27,009 bases of DNA, from positions 1-27,009 of the forward strand of contig CANNJG010000004.1 of NCBI GenBank assembly GCA_947504795.1, read 5' to 3'. How positions within the stretch are numbered: the first letter of the stretch is position 1; each line of letters opens with the position of its first letter. Shown one piece after another: positions 15,265-22,752 of this stretch. The translations under genes and the position numbers were made by a program. Source of the stretch: Legionellaceae bacterium. Its GTDB lineage: Bacteria; Pseudomonadota; Gammaproteobacteria; Legionellales; Legionellaceae. Under the pieces are notes generated by a model, which saw only the letters and a program-made list of their open reading frames with translations, made no database searches and was not told where the DNA came from.

Positions 15265-16734
15265 GTGAATAAGTCTATGCATGGTAAATGGAGTGCTGAA
15301 CTCAATCAAATAAATCAAATTAACATTCATATTAATTTATTCGAACTGGATGTCGCCCAAATAAAAAGCACTTCTCCTAGAAATTTTGTCGATGGACTCA
15401 CCCAGAAACTGAATAAGATCAACGCGAACATAAACACACACCAAGAGCGGTCATTTTTTGACGTCTCACGACGACATATAGTTGTGAATAATATCAAACT
15501 TTCTCAAGATCGCTTAAATAACCTCTTAAACCACATCCTTCAGGCAGAAAATAGGGCTAAGATGATACTAGATGATTGTCGACAAGCCACAGAAAACACA
15601 ATCCAGAGGTATTCATTTAATCCTGACCACAGCCACATCATCGACCCAAGTAATAGATTGAGTGATACGTTTTCTACGCCATCACCTTTTTCAAACATCA
15701 ATACAGCCGGCGGAATGGTATGGGCATCGGTTCGAGCGCAAAAATCGGGGATCGCAAAAATATCGGGTTACACCCAGACAGATAGCTCCAGCCAATTATT
15801 ACATAACTCGTTAGTGCATCTTTTGGAAACAAATGATAAGGAACTTGTTGACGCGATTGACAGCGACAAATTAACCATAGAAGGAGAAATAGGTCATTTA
15901 ATCTTACAACGATTGAAAGACATACAACATGGAGGCGGCTCATTTTCACAAGAAAGACCGGCTAAGGAACTCGTGAACATGTGTGCGAAAGCAATTACTA
16001 GAGCCATCGGCAACAACACAAACGATGGCATTTTTAAATGTGATTTCGATGCGTTCTACGTAGAGTTAACAAAATTAGCACTACATGCTCGATTACATCC
16101 TATGAGCAAGAAAATATGGTTAGGAACGGCTCGAGTCGTTATTGCTGTCATTTCGGAAAATGTAGGAAATGGCACTTATTTAAATTGTGATGAGAAGAAA
16201 TGGACTTGGCACCTGAATCGCATGTGGTTACATGCAGCCATTCATCTTGGATATTCGATAGAACTTATTGAGCAACATTTTCCCAAGGTAGAGTCAGCGC
16301 TTCTTTGTCGGGATGGCGGCGCTTCTTTTGCACTTACCTTGCTTACTCAGGTCCGGGCAAATCCTAGTGTTCGCTCCCAATATGATGGTTATGATGCGCC
16401 AACGGCAACTGCGCAAGAAATATTAGTCTTGTTAGATATCGGATGTCTCGCCGAAAAAAGTCATGAAAATAATCGAATTATTTTTTCTAAGGGTGGCCCT
16501 CGCGAAACACCCTCGCCCCGAAGCTTCTGGTTAAATTGTGCACAAGTTTCTGTGTCTAATTCTTGGGATTCAGCGTCTCCACCAGCATCGCCATTAAGAC
16601 GTTCACCTACACAATTTTTCCTATCGGAAATCTCTTCATCAGAGCTTAGAAGAAATAATTCAAAATTGTTTCTTCCGATAGAGAACGTAATAAGAAGTGA
16701 TGATACAATTATTCCCTCTTCTCTAAGTCTGTAA
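15265..16734 (+). CDS. effector-like protein A of a tandem paralogous pair
   Basis: No known family was recognised in this 489-aa protein. It has no signal peptide or membrane segment and appears mostly helical; residues 80-115 could be a coiled coil. A conserved core, about 176-405, is shared with the next gene: KIWLGTAR (283-290), TWHLNRMWLHAAIHLGY (314-330), EQHFPKVESALL (336-347), PTATAQEIL (379-387) and GC-A-x4-HEN at 393-402. The last 80 residues are Ser/Pro/Arg-rich (SASPPASPLRRSPTQ) and end DDTIIPSSLSL, unlike the paralog. The GTG start is used because MNKSMHGKWS then aligns without gaps with MRDTQHGFWA of the neighbour; an ATG four codons later is possible. No good ribosome-binding site is present. 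A PmrA-like repeat lies upstream, so a secreted type IVB effector is a plausible but unproven role. Confidence 0.75.
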   Translation: MNKSMHGKWSAELNQINQINIHINLFELDVAQIKSTSPRNFVDGLTQKLNKINANINTHQERSFFDVSRRHIVVNNIKLSQDRLNNLLNHILQAENRAKMILDDCRQATENTIQRYSFNPDHSHIIDPSNRLSDTFSTPSPFSNINTAGGMVWASVRAQKSGIAKISGYTQTDSSSQLLHNSLVHLLETNDKELVDAIDSDKLTIEGEIGHLILQRLKDIQHGGGSFSQERPAKELVNMCAKAITRAIGNNTNDGIFKCDFDAFYVELTKLALHARLHPMSKKIWLGTARVVIAVISENVGNGTYLNCDEKKWTWHLNRMWLHAAIHLGYSIELIEQHFPKVESALLCRDGGASFALTLLTQVRANPSVRSQYDGYDAPTATAQEILVLLDIGCLAEKSHENNRIIFSKGGPRETPSPRSFWLNCAQVSVSNSWDSASPPASPLRRSPTQFFLSEISSSELRRNNSKLFLPIENVIRSDDTIIPSSLSL

Positions 16735-16744
16735 GAGCGTTTTA

Positions 16745-18115
16745 ATGCGTGATACACAACATGGATTTTGGGCACAAGAAACAAAATCGTTGAAAACCAT
16801 AAAAAAAACCGTGCACTGCTTTAAAATCGATATTGCCAAGCATACATCCTTTCTGCCTAGTTCCAACGAGCTTATAAAAACCCAAGAAGCGGCGCTCTTG
16901 CGAATAGAAGAGGCCGTGAAAAACTACCGCGGTATGTCTTTTTTTGACTTTCGCCTTTCCCATATCAAAACAGAGCTAAACGCCATTCAAAAAGAAATTA
17001 AAGCACTTAAAAAAGTAATTCTTTTATCAGAGAAACAAGCCAAAATTCTTACCGAAAAATGCTCAGACACCTTAAGCAACATGGTCTATGCTTATAACGC
17101 GATGAACGCTTATGAGCATTTAGAACACCACAGTATCCCCCTAAAACTCTCAAGACATTTTGGAAATAGAGTCTGGTTGTCTGTTCAAAAAAAATTAGGT
17201 TATTTTAGGACCATTCAGGATTTGCGTAGCAGACAACATAACTCATTAGCGCACTTGCTGCTTACTGATAACAAAGAATTCATTGATTCAATAGCCGAAG
17301 AAAAGTGTTCGATTAGTGGGGAAATTGGCCTCTTAATCCTTCAACGCTTGCATGACATCTATTTTAACAAGCACGCATCGGTGCAGATGAAAAAAATAGC
17401 CCTAAAAAAAATACGCGAGTTAATCACGCGGACTATCCCAGATACTCTGTTGTTTTACTATGAACAGGTTTTGTTCGATGAAATTTTAAAATTGGTCGTA
17501 CATGCGCAATTGTATCCTGAAAACAAAATGGTTTGGTTGGGAACTGCACGCGCCGTCAATGCAATGATTGAATATGCACAACCCATCTGCATGTATTTTA
17601 ATCCCTTACCCAAGGATCTCACCTGGACACTTAATCGATTATGGTTGCAAACTGCGATGAACTTGGGCTATCAATTTAGATTAGTTGAACAACATTTTCC
17701 GAGCGTAGAAGCCGCTCTTTTGTCCCAGGATCCCTCTAAATTTTTGCATGAATTGCTTCTAGAAACACGCTCGAATCATCCGAGTAATACCTCTCAGTAT
17801 AATGGGAATTACTCACCTACCGCTACACCACAAGAGATTTTAGCCCTCATAGACATGGGATGTGTCGCCTTCAAAGACCACGAGAATCAGAGCATTTCAT
17901 TTTTCCCTCCTAAAACCAGTGTTGAGGAACCGCGACAATTTCACTACTATCATCCCGATATTAAATTTGATTTATTCGCGCCTCGGGAACAAGCGCAACC
18001 GCTTAAAACAAAAATCCAACGTTCGCATAGTGAGGGCGACATAAAAACCTCCGCCCCACTTCCTGCGCCGCCGCCTTATGCACATCCAACCCAAAACTTT
18101 ACAAATTGGGGGTGA
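16745..18115 (+). CDS. effector-like protein B of a tandem paralogous pair
   Basis: A 456-aa protein paralogous to the gene just upstream. Shared blocks include SFFDFRLSHI (65-74), NSLAHLLLTDNKEFIDSI (166-183), GEIGLLILQRLHDI (192-205), VWLGTARAV, TWTLNRLWLQTAMNLGYQ, EQHFPSVEAALL, PTATPQEIL and MGC-A-x4-HEN. In the block ending WLGTAR, 14 of 27 residues are identical. Residues 75-110 are strongly charged and likely helical or coiled coil. The tail (385-456) is unrelated to that of protein A: it is Pro-rich (PLPAPPPYAHPTQ) and contains IQRSHSEGDIK. The gap between the genes is ten bases, with AAGAG before the ATG, so both are on one transcript. Function unknown; a Dot/Icm effector role is inferred from context only. 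Confidence 0.75.
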   Translation: MRDTQHGFWAQETKSLKTIKKTVHCFKIDIAKHTSFLPSSNELIKTQEAALLRIEEAVKNYRGMSFFDFRLSHIKTELNAIQKEIKALKKVILLSEKQAKILTEKCSDTLSNMVYAYNAMNAYEHLEHHSIPLKLSRHFGNRVWLSVQKKLGYFRTIQDLRSRQHNSLAHLLLTDNKEFIDSIAEEKCSISGEIGLLILQRLHDIYFNKHASVQMKKIALKKIRELITRTIPDTLLFYYEQVLFDEILKLVVHAQLYPENKMVWLGTARAVNAMIEYAQPICMYFNPLPKDLTWTLNRLWLQTAMNLGYQFRLVEQHFPSVEAALLSQDPSKFLHELLLETRSNHPSNTSQYNGNYSPTATPQEILALIDMGCVAFKDHENQSISFFPPKTSVEEPRQFHYYHPDIKFDLFAPREQAQPLKTKIQRSHSEGDIKTSAPLPAPPPYAHPTQNFTNWG

Positions 18116-18151
18116 CCTTATGGATGAAACACCACTCGTATCAATTTATGA

Positions 18152-18206
18152 ATGATGCACTGCTGAAGCGCATCATCTCGATATGAGCCGCATGCTCTGT
18201 GGCTGA
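18152..18206. terminator. two stem-loops in the convergent gap after the paralog pair
   Basis: ATGATGC (18152-18158) pairs perfectly with GCATCAT (18170-18176), and further on AGCCGCA pairs with TGTGGCT with one G-T wobble around a five-base loop. Neither is followed by a T run on either strand. They sit between convergent transcription units, where a bidirectional transcription end would be expected. Confidence 0.3.
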
Positions 18207-18216
18207 ATGGTTACCT

Positions 18217-19308
18217 CTACACATTAAATAAAAAATGCATGACATCGCCATCAGCGACTGTGTAACTTTTTCCTTCCAAACGTAATTTCCCCGCTTCTTT
18301 CGCGCCTTGTTCCCCTTTGTGCGCAACAAATGCATCGTAGGCGATCACTTCTGCTCGAATAAATCCTTTTTCAAAATCAGTGTGAATCACACCCGCGGCT
18401 TGGGGTGCTGTATCGCCTCGATGAATCGTCCAAGCACGCACTTCTTTGACGCCTGCCGTAAAATAAGTTTGCAAGCCAAGTAATTCATAACCCGCACGAA
18501 TCACACGATGCAATCCGGGTTCTGCTAGACCCAAATCTGTCATAAACTCGGCACGGTCAGCCTCATCTAACTCGACCAGCTCTGCTTCAGTGGCCGCGCA
18601 TAAGGGCACAACCCCAGCATGTTCTAACCCGGCATGCGCACGCACCTTATCTAACAAAGGATTGTTTTCATACCCATCATCTGCGACATTCGCAATGTAC
18701 AGAACTGGTTTGGCCGTCAATAAAAACAAGCGCTTGATTAAGCCGCACTCATCCGTTGTTAAATCCATCGTGCGAACAGGTAAGCCCGCATCTAAATGCT
18801 GTTGGACTTTTTGCAGCGTTTGCGCCTCAAACACTGCTTCTTTGTTGCCCGACTTCCCTAATTTCATTGCTTTTTGTAATGCTTTTTCTACGGTATCCAT
18901 ATCAGCCAGCGCTAATTCTGTATTGATAATCTCTATATCATGGATCGGATCTATGCGCCCTGCCACATGCACCACATCACTATGCTCAAAACAACGCACC
19001 ACGTGGGCAATTGCATCGGTTTCCCGAATGTTCGCTAAAAATTTATTCCCAAGGCCTTCACCGCTCGCAGCGCCTTTCACTAATCCGGCAATGTCAACAA
19101 ATTGCATCACAGCAGGTAAGACTCGTTCAGGATGCACAATATCAGCAAGCGCGTGCAGCCGTGGATCAGGTACCGATACCACGCCTACATTCGGTTCAAT
19201 CGTACAAAAAGGGTAATTTGCAGCTTCAATCCCCGCTTGCGTTAACGCATTAAATAACGTGGATTTACCTACATTGGGTAAGCCGACAATACCACATTGA
19301 AATCCCAT
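18217..19308 (-). CDS. ychF: redox-regulated ATPase/GTPase YchF (OLA1 family)
   Basis: The 363-aa length equals E. coli YchF. P-loop GLPNVGKST is at 9-17, the switch II region is FVDIAGLVKGAASGEGLGN, and the position of the usual guanine-specifying NKxD is non-canonical, as known for this family, which prefers ATP. The helical insert lies around 130-200 and the TGS domain follows, with FTAGVKEVRAWTI, HTDFEKGFIRAEVI and a final EGKSYTVADGDVMHFLFNV. It associates with ribosomes and is linked to translation quality and oxidative stress response. Its start is one base after the pth stop, so rplY-pth-ychF read as one operon. Confidence 0.96.
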   Translation of the reverse strand: MGFQCGIVGLPNVGKSTLFNALTQAGIEAANYPFCTIEPNVGVVSVPDPRLHALADIVHPERVLPAVMQFVDIAGLVKGAASGEGLGNKFLANIRETDAIAHVVRCFEHSDVVHVAGRIDPIHDIEIINTELALADMDTVEKALQKAMKLGKSGNKEAVFEAQTLQKVQQHLDAGLPVRTMDLTTDECGLIKRLFLLTAKPVLYIANVADDGYENNPLLDKVRAHAGLEHAGVVPLCAATEAELVELDEADRAEFMTDLGLAEPGLHRVIRAGYELLGLQTYFTAGVKEVRAWTIHRGDTAPQAAGVIHTDFEKGFIRAEVIAYDAFVAHKGEQGAKEAGKLRLEGKSYTVADGDVMHFLFNV

Positions 19309-19309
19309 A

Positions 19310-19888
19310 TTACGCCTCTGATGTGTTGAGTTGATTCATTGCGACTGCTATATGACCGGATACAATCGTTGGAACCACCCCGATTGCACGCTCAATAGCG
19401 CCGGTTATTTTTTCTTTATCCTCAAGCGTTGGCTTACCTAGTACATAGTCTGATACCCAGTCTTTGTGGCCAGGATGACCAATACCTATCCGTAGTCTAT
19501 GAAAGTCGGCATTATTCAAATGACTGATGACATCGCGTAAGCCATTATGCCCACCATGCCCGCCGCCAGTTTTCAAACGAACACAGCCTACAGGCAAATC
19601 GAGTTCATCGTGTGCGATTAAAAGCTCATGGGGTAAAATAGAATAAAATTGACAAATAGCCAGGACATCTTCGCCATTCACATTCATAAACGATTGCGGC
19701 ATGAACAAAATACTACGAGCGCCAGCTTCATCCATCATCACCCATTCGCCACGAAGCTTTTTATCGGTTTTAAACGAAAGCTGTTTACTCGTCGCCAACG
19801 CCTCAACAAACCAACCTCCAGCATTGTGACGTGTCTTAGCGTAAGGAGCGCCCGGATTACGTAATCCAACAATTATTTTGATAGACAT
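19310..19888 (-). CDS. pth: peptidyl-tRNA hydrolase
   Basis: This 192-aa enzyme releases peptides from peptidyl-tRNAs dropped by the ribosome. The catalytic His21 is in TRHNAG, and Asn11 (LRNPG), Asn69 (FMNVNG) and Asp94 (HDELDLP) are all present, each one residue further than in E. coli. GGGHGGHNGLRDVISHL and RLRIGIGHPG are typical. It lies between rplY and ychF, a conserved order in gammaproteobacteria. Confidence 0.96.
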   Translation of the reverse strand: MSIKIIVGLRNPGAPYAKTRHNAGGWFVEALATSKQLSFKTDKKLRGEWVMMDEAGARSILFMPQSFMNVNGEDVLAICQFYSILPHELLIAHDELDLPVGCVRLKTGGGHGGHNGLRDVISHLNNADFHRLRIGIGHPGHKDWVSDYVLGKPTLEDKEKITGAIERAIGVVPTIVSGHIAVAMNQLNTSEA

Positions 19889-19916
19889 GACTACCTTGGA
19901 ATGTATGGTCGAAGCC

Positions 19917-19973
19917 GGACGCCATCCTGAGGATAAAGAGGGATGCCGTCCTCAATCTGGGCCAAAAGCCCAG
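19917..19973 (-). repeat. two stem-loops in the rplY-pth gap (REP-like)
   Basis: GGACGCCATCC (19917-19927) and GGATGCCGTCC (19941-19951) form an 11-base stem with a single C-C mismatch, and CTGGGC (19957-19962) pairs perfectly with GCCCAG (19968-19973) over a five-base loop. Together they fill most of the 90 bases between the two genes. Without a T run they look more like repetitive extragenic palindromes or mRNA-processing hairpins than terminators. No second copy of this sequence was noticed in the window. Confidence 0.4.
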
Positions 19974-19978
19974 CCTAC

Positions 19979-20707
19979 TTATTCGTTTTGATCCGCTTTT
20001 TCTGAGTCATCAGCAGCAGACGCTTCTTCGCCTTCCGATTCATCCGCGATCGATTCCGTACCTTCTTCCGCAGCTAGTGCTTCAGCAGCGGCTGCTTCTT
20101 CAGCTTCTAAGGCTTCTTCTTCTAAAGCGGCTCTGCTGATATGAATACCGGCTATAGGGTGATCATGACTACTGTCAGAGAGGTCCACAGCCAATTCAAC
20201 ATGCTTGGGTAGCTTCAAATCAGACAAATGCAAGGATTCGTCTAGGCCTACATCAATTAAATTTACTTCAATGTATTCCGGCAAATACTGCGCCTGACAA
20301 CGAACTTCAACTTGAGTCATCGTATGGTTAACGACCCCGCCTTCTTTAAATCCAGGCGATTCTTCACCGTTGATAAAGTGTAATGGGATCATTTTTGTCA
20401 ACACGTCTTTTGCAGACACTCTCTGAAAATCCATATGCAGGATAATTTGTTTGTACGGATGACGCTGCAGAGCTTTTAAAATGACCTTCTGAGGTTTACC
20501 ATCGACGTGCAACTGAAACACAGAAGAGTAAATCGCTTCATTTTCCAACGCCTTAATCACCTTGTGATGAGGCAAAGATAATAATTGAGGTTCTTTTTCA
20601 CTTCCGTAGACAATGGCTGGTACCATTTGTTCAAGACGACGTAGGCGGCGGCTCGCACCCTTCCCCTGTATCACTCTTGACTGCGCTTCAAGCGTAATTA
20701 TTGACAT
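19979..20707 (-). CDS. rplY: 50S ribosomal protein L25, long (Ctc/TL5) form
   Basis: The 5S rRNA-binding protein L25. Residues 1-95 are the L25 domain (GKGASRRLRRLEQMVPAIVYG at 16-36, then KVILKALQRHPYK), residues 100-190 the C-terminal Ctc/TL5 beta domain (IPLHFINGEESPGFKEGG, VEVRCQAQYLPEYIEV), and residues 195-242 form a tail of Glu, Ala, Asp and Ser that is surely disordered. The 242-aa length is much greater than the 94 aa of E. coli L25 but normal for the long form found in many bacteria. AGGAG lies seven bases before ATG 20707. It is the first gene of the rplY-pth-ychF operon. Confidence 0.95.
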   Translation of the reverse strand: MSIITLEAQSRVIQGKGASRRLRRLEQMVPAIVYGSEKEPQLLSLPHHKVIKALENEAIYSSVFQLHVDGKPQKVILKALQRHPYKQIILHMDFQRVSAKDVLTKMIPLHFINGEESPGFKEGGVVNHTMTQVEVRCQAQYLPEYIEVNLIDVGLDESLHLSDLKLPKHVELAVDLSDSSHDHPIAGIHISRAALEEEALEAEEAAAAEALAAEEGTESIADESEGEEASAADDSEKADQNE

Positions 20708-20766
20708 GTAATTCTCCTAGAATGAATGTGTCGGCTCTCGCGACCCAGAGCAGACTTGAGCGCGTA

Positions 20767-20795
20767 AGTATACATTAAACGAAATAGAACTTGAA
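20767..20795 (-). promoter_or_regulatory. candidate promoter of rplY-pth-ychF
   Basis: On the minus strand TTCAAG (20790-20795), 17 bases, TATACT (20767-20772). The -10 matches five of six. The -35 is weak and shares bases with the -35 of the opposite promoter. The leader to rplY would be about 55 bases. Confidence 0.45.
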
Positions 20796-20819
20796 GTCGT
20801 AAGTGAAATTTAATAGAAT
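20791..20819 (+). promoter_or_regulatory. candidate promoter of rplU-rpmA-obg
   Basis: TTGAAG (20791-20796), 17 bases, TAGAAT (20814-20819): four and five of six matches with ideal spacing, about 40 bases before rplU. Confidence 0.55.
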
Positions 20820-20859
20820 AGACCCCTTTGTAAGCAACACTCGGCGTTGGAGATAAGCT

Positions 20860-21171
20860 ATGTATGCGGTGATCAAAACCGGCGGTAAGCAATATCGGGT
20901 CAAAGAAGGTGACGTTCTCAAGGTAGAACAACTTCCGGTCGATATTGGAAACGTCATTGATTTTTCTGAGGTTTTAATGATATCTATAGACGACAAAACC
21001 ACCATTGGCACGCCATTGGTTGCGAAAGGCTTGGTGAAAGCCGAAGTTTTGTCACAAGGTCGTCACAAGAAAATTAAAATTATTAAGTTTCGTCGACGTA
21101 AGCACCATATGAAACAGATGGGACACAGACAAAATTATACTGAAATTAAAATTACAGCAATCAGTCATTAA
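20860..21171 (+). CDS. rplU: 50S ribosomal protein L21
   Basis: At 103 aa it has the length of E. coli L21. The N-terminus MYAVIKTGGKQYRV and the C-terminal KIIKFRRRKHHMKQMGHRQ signature are unmistakable. It binds 23S rRNA in the large subunit. GGAG lies eight bases before the ATG. First gene of rplU-rpmA-obg. Confidence 0.97.
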   Translation: MYAVIKTGGKQYRVKEGDVLKVEQLPVDIGNVIDFSEVLMISIDDKTTIGTPLVAKGLVKAEVLSQGRHKKIKIIKFRRRKHHMKQMGHRQNYTEIKITAISH

Positions 21172-21185
21172 GAGGGTGATACGAA

Positions 21186-21455
21186 ATGGCAACTAAAAAA
21201 GCGGGTGGTAGTACCCGGAACGGCCGCGACTCGAAACCTAAGTATCTTGGGGTCAAGCGATCAGACGGCCAACTCGTGCAAGCGGGCGAAATATTAGTTC
21301 GACAACGCGGCACACGGTTTCATGCAGGAAGCGGTGTAGGCTTAGGCCGAGACCATACATTGTACGCCTTGGTTACAGGTTTTGTTAAATTTGCACAAAA
21401 AGGCGCATTAAATCGTAAATTTGTAGCGGTCACGCCCTTCACTGTCGCCGAATGA
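21186..21455 (+). CDS. rpmA: 50S ribosomal protein L27
   Basis: The 89-aa sequence starts MATKKAGGSTRNGRDS, with Thr in place of the usual His at position 3, and contains KYLGVKRSDGQ and VRQRGTRFHAGSGVGLGRDHTLYA. The N-terminus reaches toward the peptidyl-transferase centre in the ribosome; no cleavable extension of the Firmicutes type is present. Its TGA overlaps the obg ATG by four bases (ATGA). Confidence 0.97.
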   Translation: MATKKAGGSTRNGRDSKPKYLGVKRSDGQLVQAGEILVRQRGTRFHAGSGVGLGRDHTLYALVTGFVKFAQKGALNRKFVAVTPFTVAE

Positions 21456-22468
21456 AATTTGTTGATGAAGCCGTCATCAAAATTGAAGCTGGCAATGGCG
21501 GTCACGGATGTTTAAGCTTTCGACGAGAAAAGTTTATTCCACGCGGTGGCCCAGATGGAGGTGACGGTGGCAACGGCGGCTCAATCTATCTTGTGGCTAA
21601 TGCTGAACTCAATACCCTAGTCGATTTTCGTTTTCAGCGCCATTACAAGGCTGAAAATGGCCAACATGGCATGGGAGCTAATTGTACGGGCAAACAAGGC
21701 GACGATTTGTATGTACAAGTCCCTGTCGGCACCTTGGCATACGATATTGATACAGGCGAATTGATAGCAGATATGCATCAGCCCAGTATGACCGTTAAGA
21801 TTGCTCAAGGTGGATTTCATGGGTTGGGTAATACGCGCTATAAAAGTTCTATCAATCGTACCCCTAGACAAACATCGCAAGGCACACCAGGCGAAGCCCG
21901 CCACGTCCGATTAGAACTACGCGTCCTAGCAGACGTTGGTCTTTTAGGGTTACCGAATGCTGGAAAATCAACCTTGATACGCGCGGTCAGTTCAGCCAAA
22001 CCCAAAGTAGCTGATTATCCGTTCACGACGTTACACCCGAATTTAGGCGTCGTTAGTGTTGATCTTCACAAGAGCTTTGTCATGGCCGATATACCCGGGC
22101 TGATAGAAGGCGCATCCCAGGGCGCGGGCTTAGGCCATCGTTTTTTAAAACACTTATCTCGAACCAGTGTGTTATTACACGTGATCGACGTCGCACCCTT
22201 TGACGACACGGATCCGGTGACCTCAGCACAAACCATTATTGAAGAACTAGCCCTCTACCATACGGACTTATTAAACAAGCCTCGATGGTTAGTTTTAAAC
22301 AAAATTGACATGCTTCCCGATGCAGTAGACCGTGACGCGGTTATTCAAGACATCGTGCAGCGCCTCAACTGGACCGATAGAGTTTTTGCTATCTCTGCGA
22401 TACGCGCTGAAGGCACACAAAGCTTATGTTATGCTTTAATGCAACTCATCGATGATATGAAGCAATGA
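21452..22468 (+). CDS. obg: GTPase Obg/CgtA, ribosome assembly factor
   Basis: A 338-aa protein. The glycine-rich OBG fold spans about 1-158 (GGHGCLSFRREKFIPRGGP, GGDGGNGGSIYL). The G domain follows, with G1 GLPNAGKST, G2 region YPFTTLHPNLG, G3 DIPGLIEGA, G4 NKID and G5 SAIRAEG. It acts in maturation of the 50S subunit and the cell's response to stress. The acidic C-terminal extension of about 50 residues in E. coli ObgE is missing, which is common in other bacteria. Overlap with the rpmA stop implies coupled translation. Confidence 0.96.
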   Translation: MKFVDEAVIKIEAGNGGHGCLSFRREKFIPRGGPDGGDGGNGGSIYLVANAELNTLVDFRFQRHYKAENGQHGMGANCTGKQGDDLYVQVPVGTLAYDIDTGELIADMHQPSMTVKIAQGGFHGLGNTRYKSSINRTPRQTSQGTPGEARHVRLELRVLADVGLLGLPNAGKSTLIRAVSSAKPKVADYPFTTLHPNLGVVSVDLHKSFVMADIPGLIEGASQGAGLGHRFLKHLSRTSVLLHVIDVAPFDDTDPVTSAQTIIEELALYHTDLLNKPRWLVLNKIDMLPDAVDRDAVIQDIVQRLNWTDRVFAISAIRAEGTQSLCYALMQLIDDMKQ

Positions 22469-22581
22469 TGATAAACACGTTCTGATACCTGCCCTCGCCC
22501 GCCCGAAACCCGATTAATCTGTTGTTGGTGCTATTTGGGTCAGGACCCTATCACTACGAATACAGGCCTCTCTGTTCATGG

Positions 22582-22598
22582 GAAAGACATTGTCTTTC
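22582..22598. repeat. short perfect hairpin in the obg-lipoprotein gap
   Basis: GAAAGAC (22582-22588), loop ATT, GTCTTTC (22592-22598). No T run follows on either strand. The surrounding 284 bases contain no open frame I would call; a GGGT-CAGG-ACCC hairpin lies at 22537-22548. Confidence 0.35.
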
Positions 22599-22697
22599 AT
22601 TCAAACAAACCTAACGGCGGTCAAAGTCAGGTGTTCGATCAGCGTTCTGCCCATCATCCAATGCTATAAAAAAGAATACGAGTAGGTTGAAAACCGG

Positions 22698-22723
22698 GTC
22701 ATCTCCGCTCATGCAGAGATGAC
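22698..22723 (-). terminator. stem-loop downstream of the lipoprotein gene
   Basis: GTCATCTC (22698-22705) pairs perfectly with GAGATGAC (22716-22723), with a small GC pair within the loop. On the minus strand GGTTTTC follows a few bases on, a weak T run. It lies about 30 bases past the lipoprotein stop codon and may be its terminator or a REP-like unit. Confidence 0.4.
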
Positions 22724-22752
22724 ACTGATGTGTCTGGTAACGGTTTTATTGA

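Noticed and set aside
18120..18155. Eleven-codon ORF after protein B
   Set aside because: Too short and without a ribosome-binding site to be supported as a gene.
18590..19253. Plus-strand frames of 208 and 80 aa opposite ychF
   Set aside because: Shadows of ychF, with Ser/Cys/Thr-biased composition.
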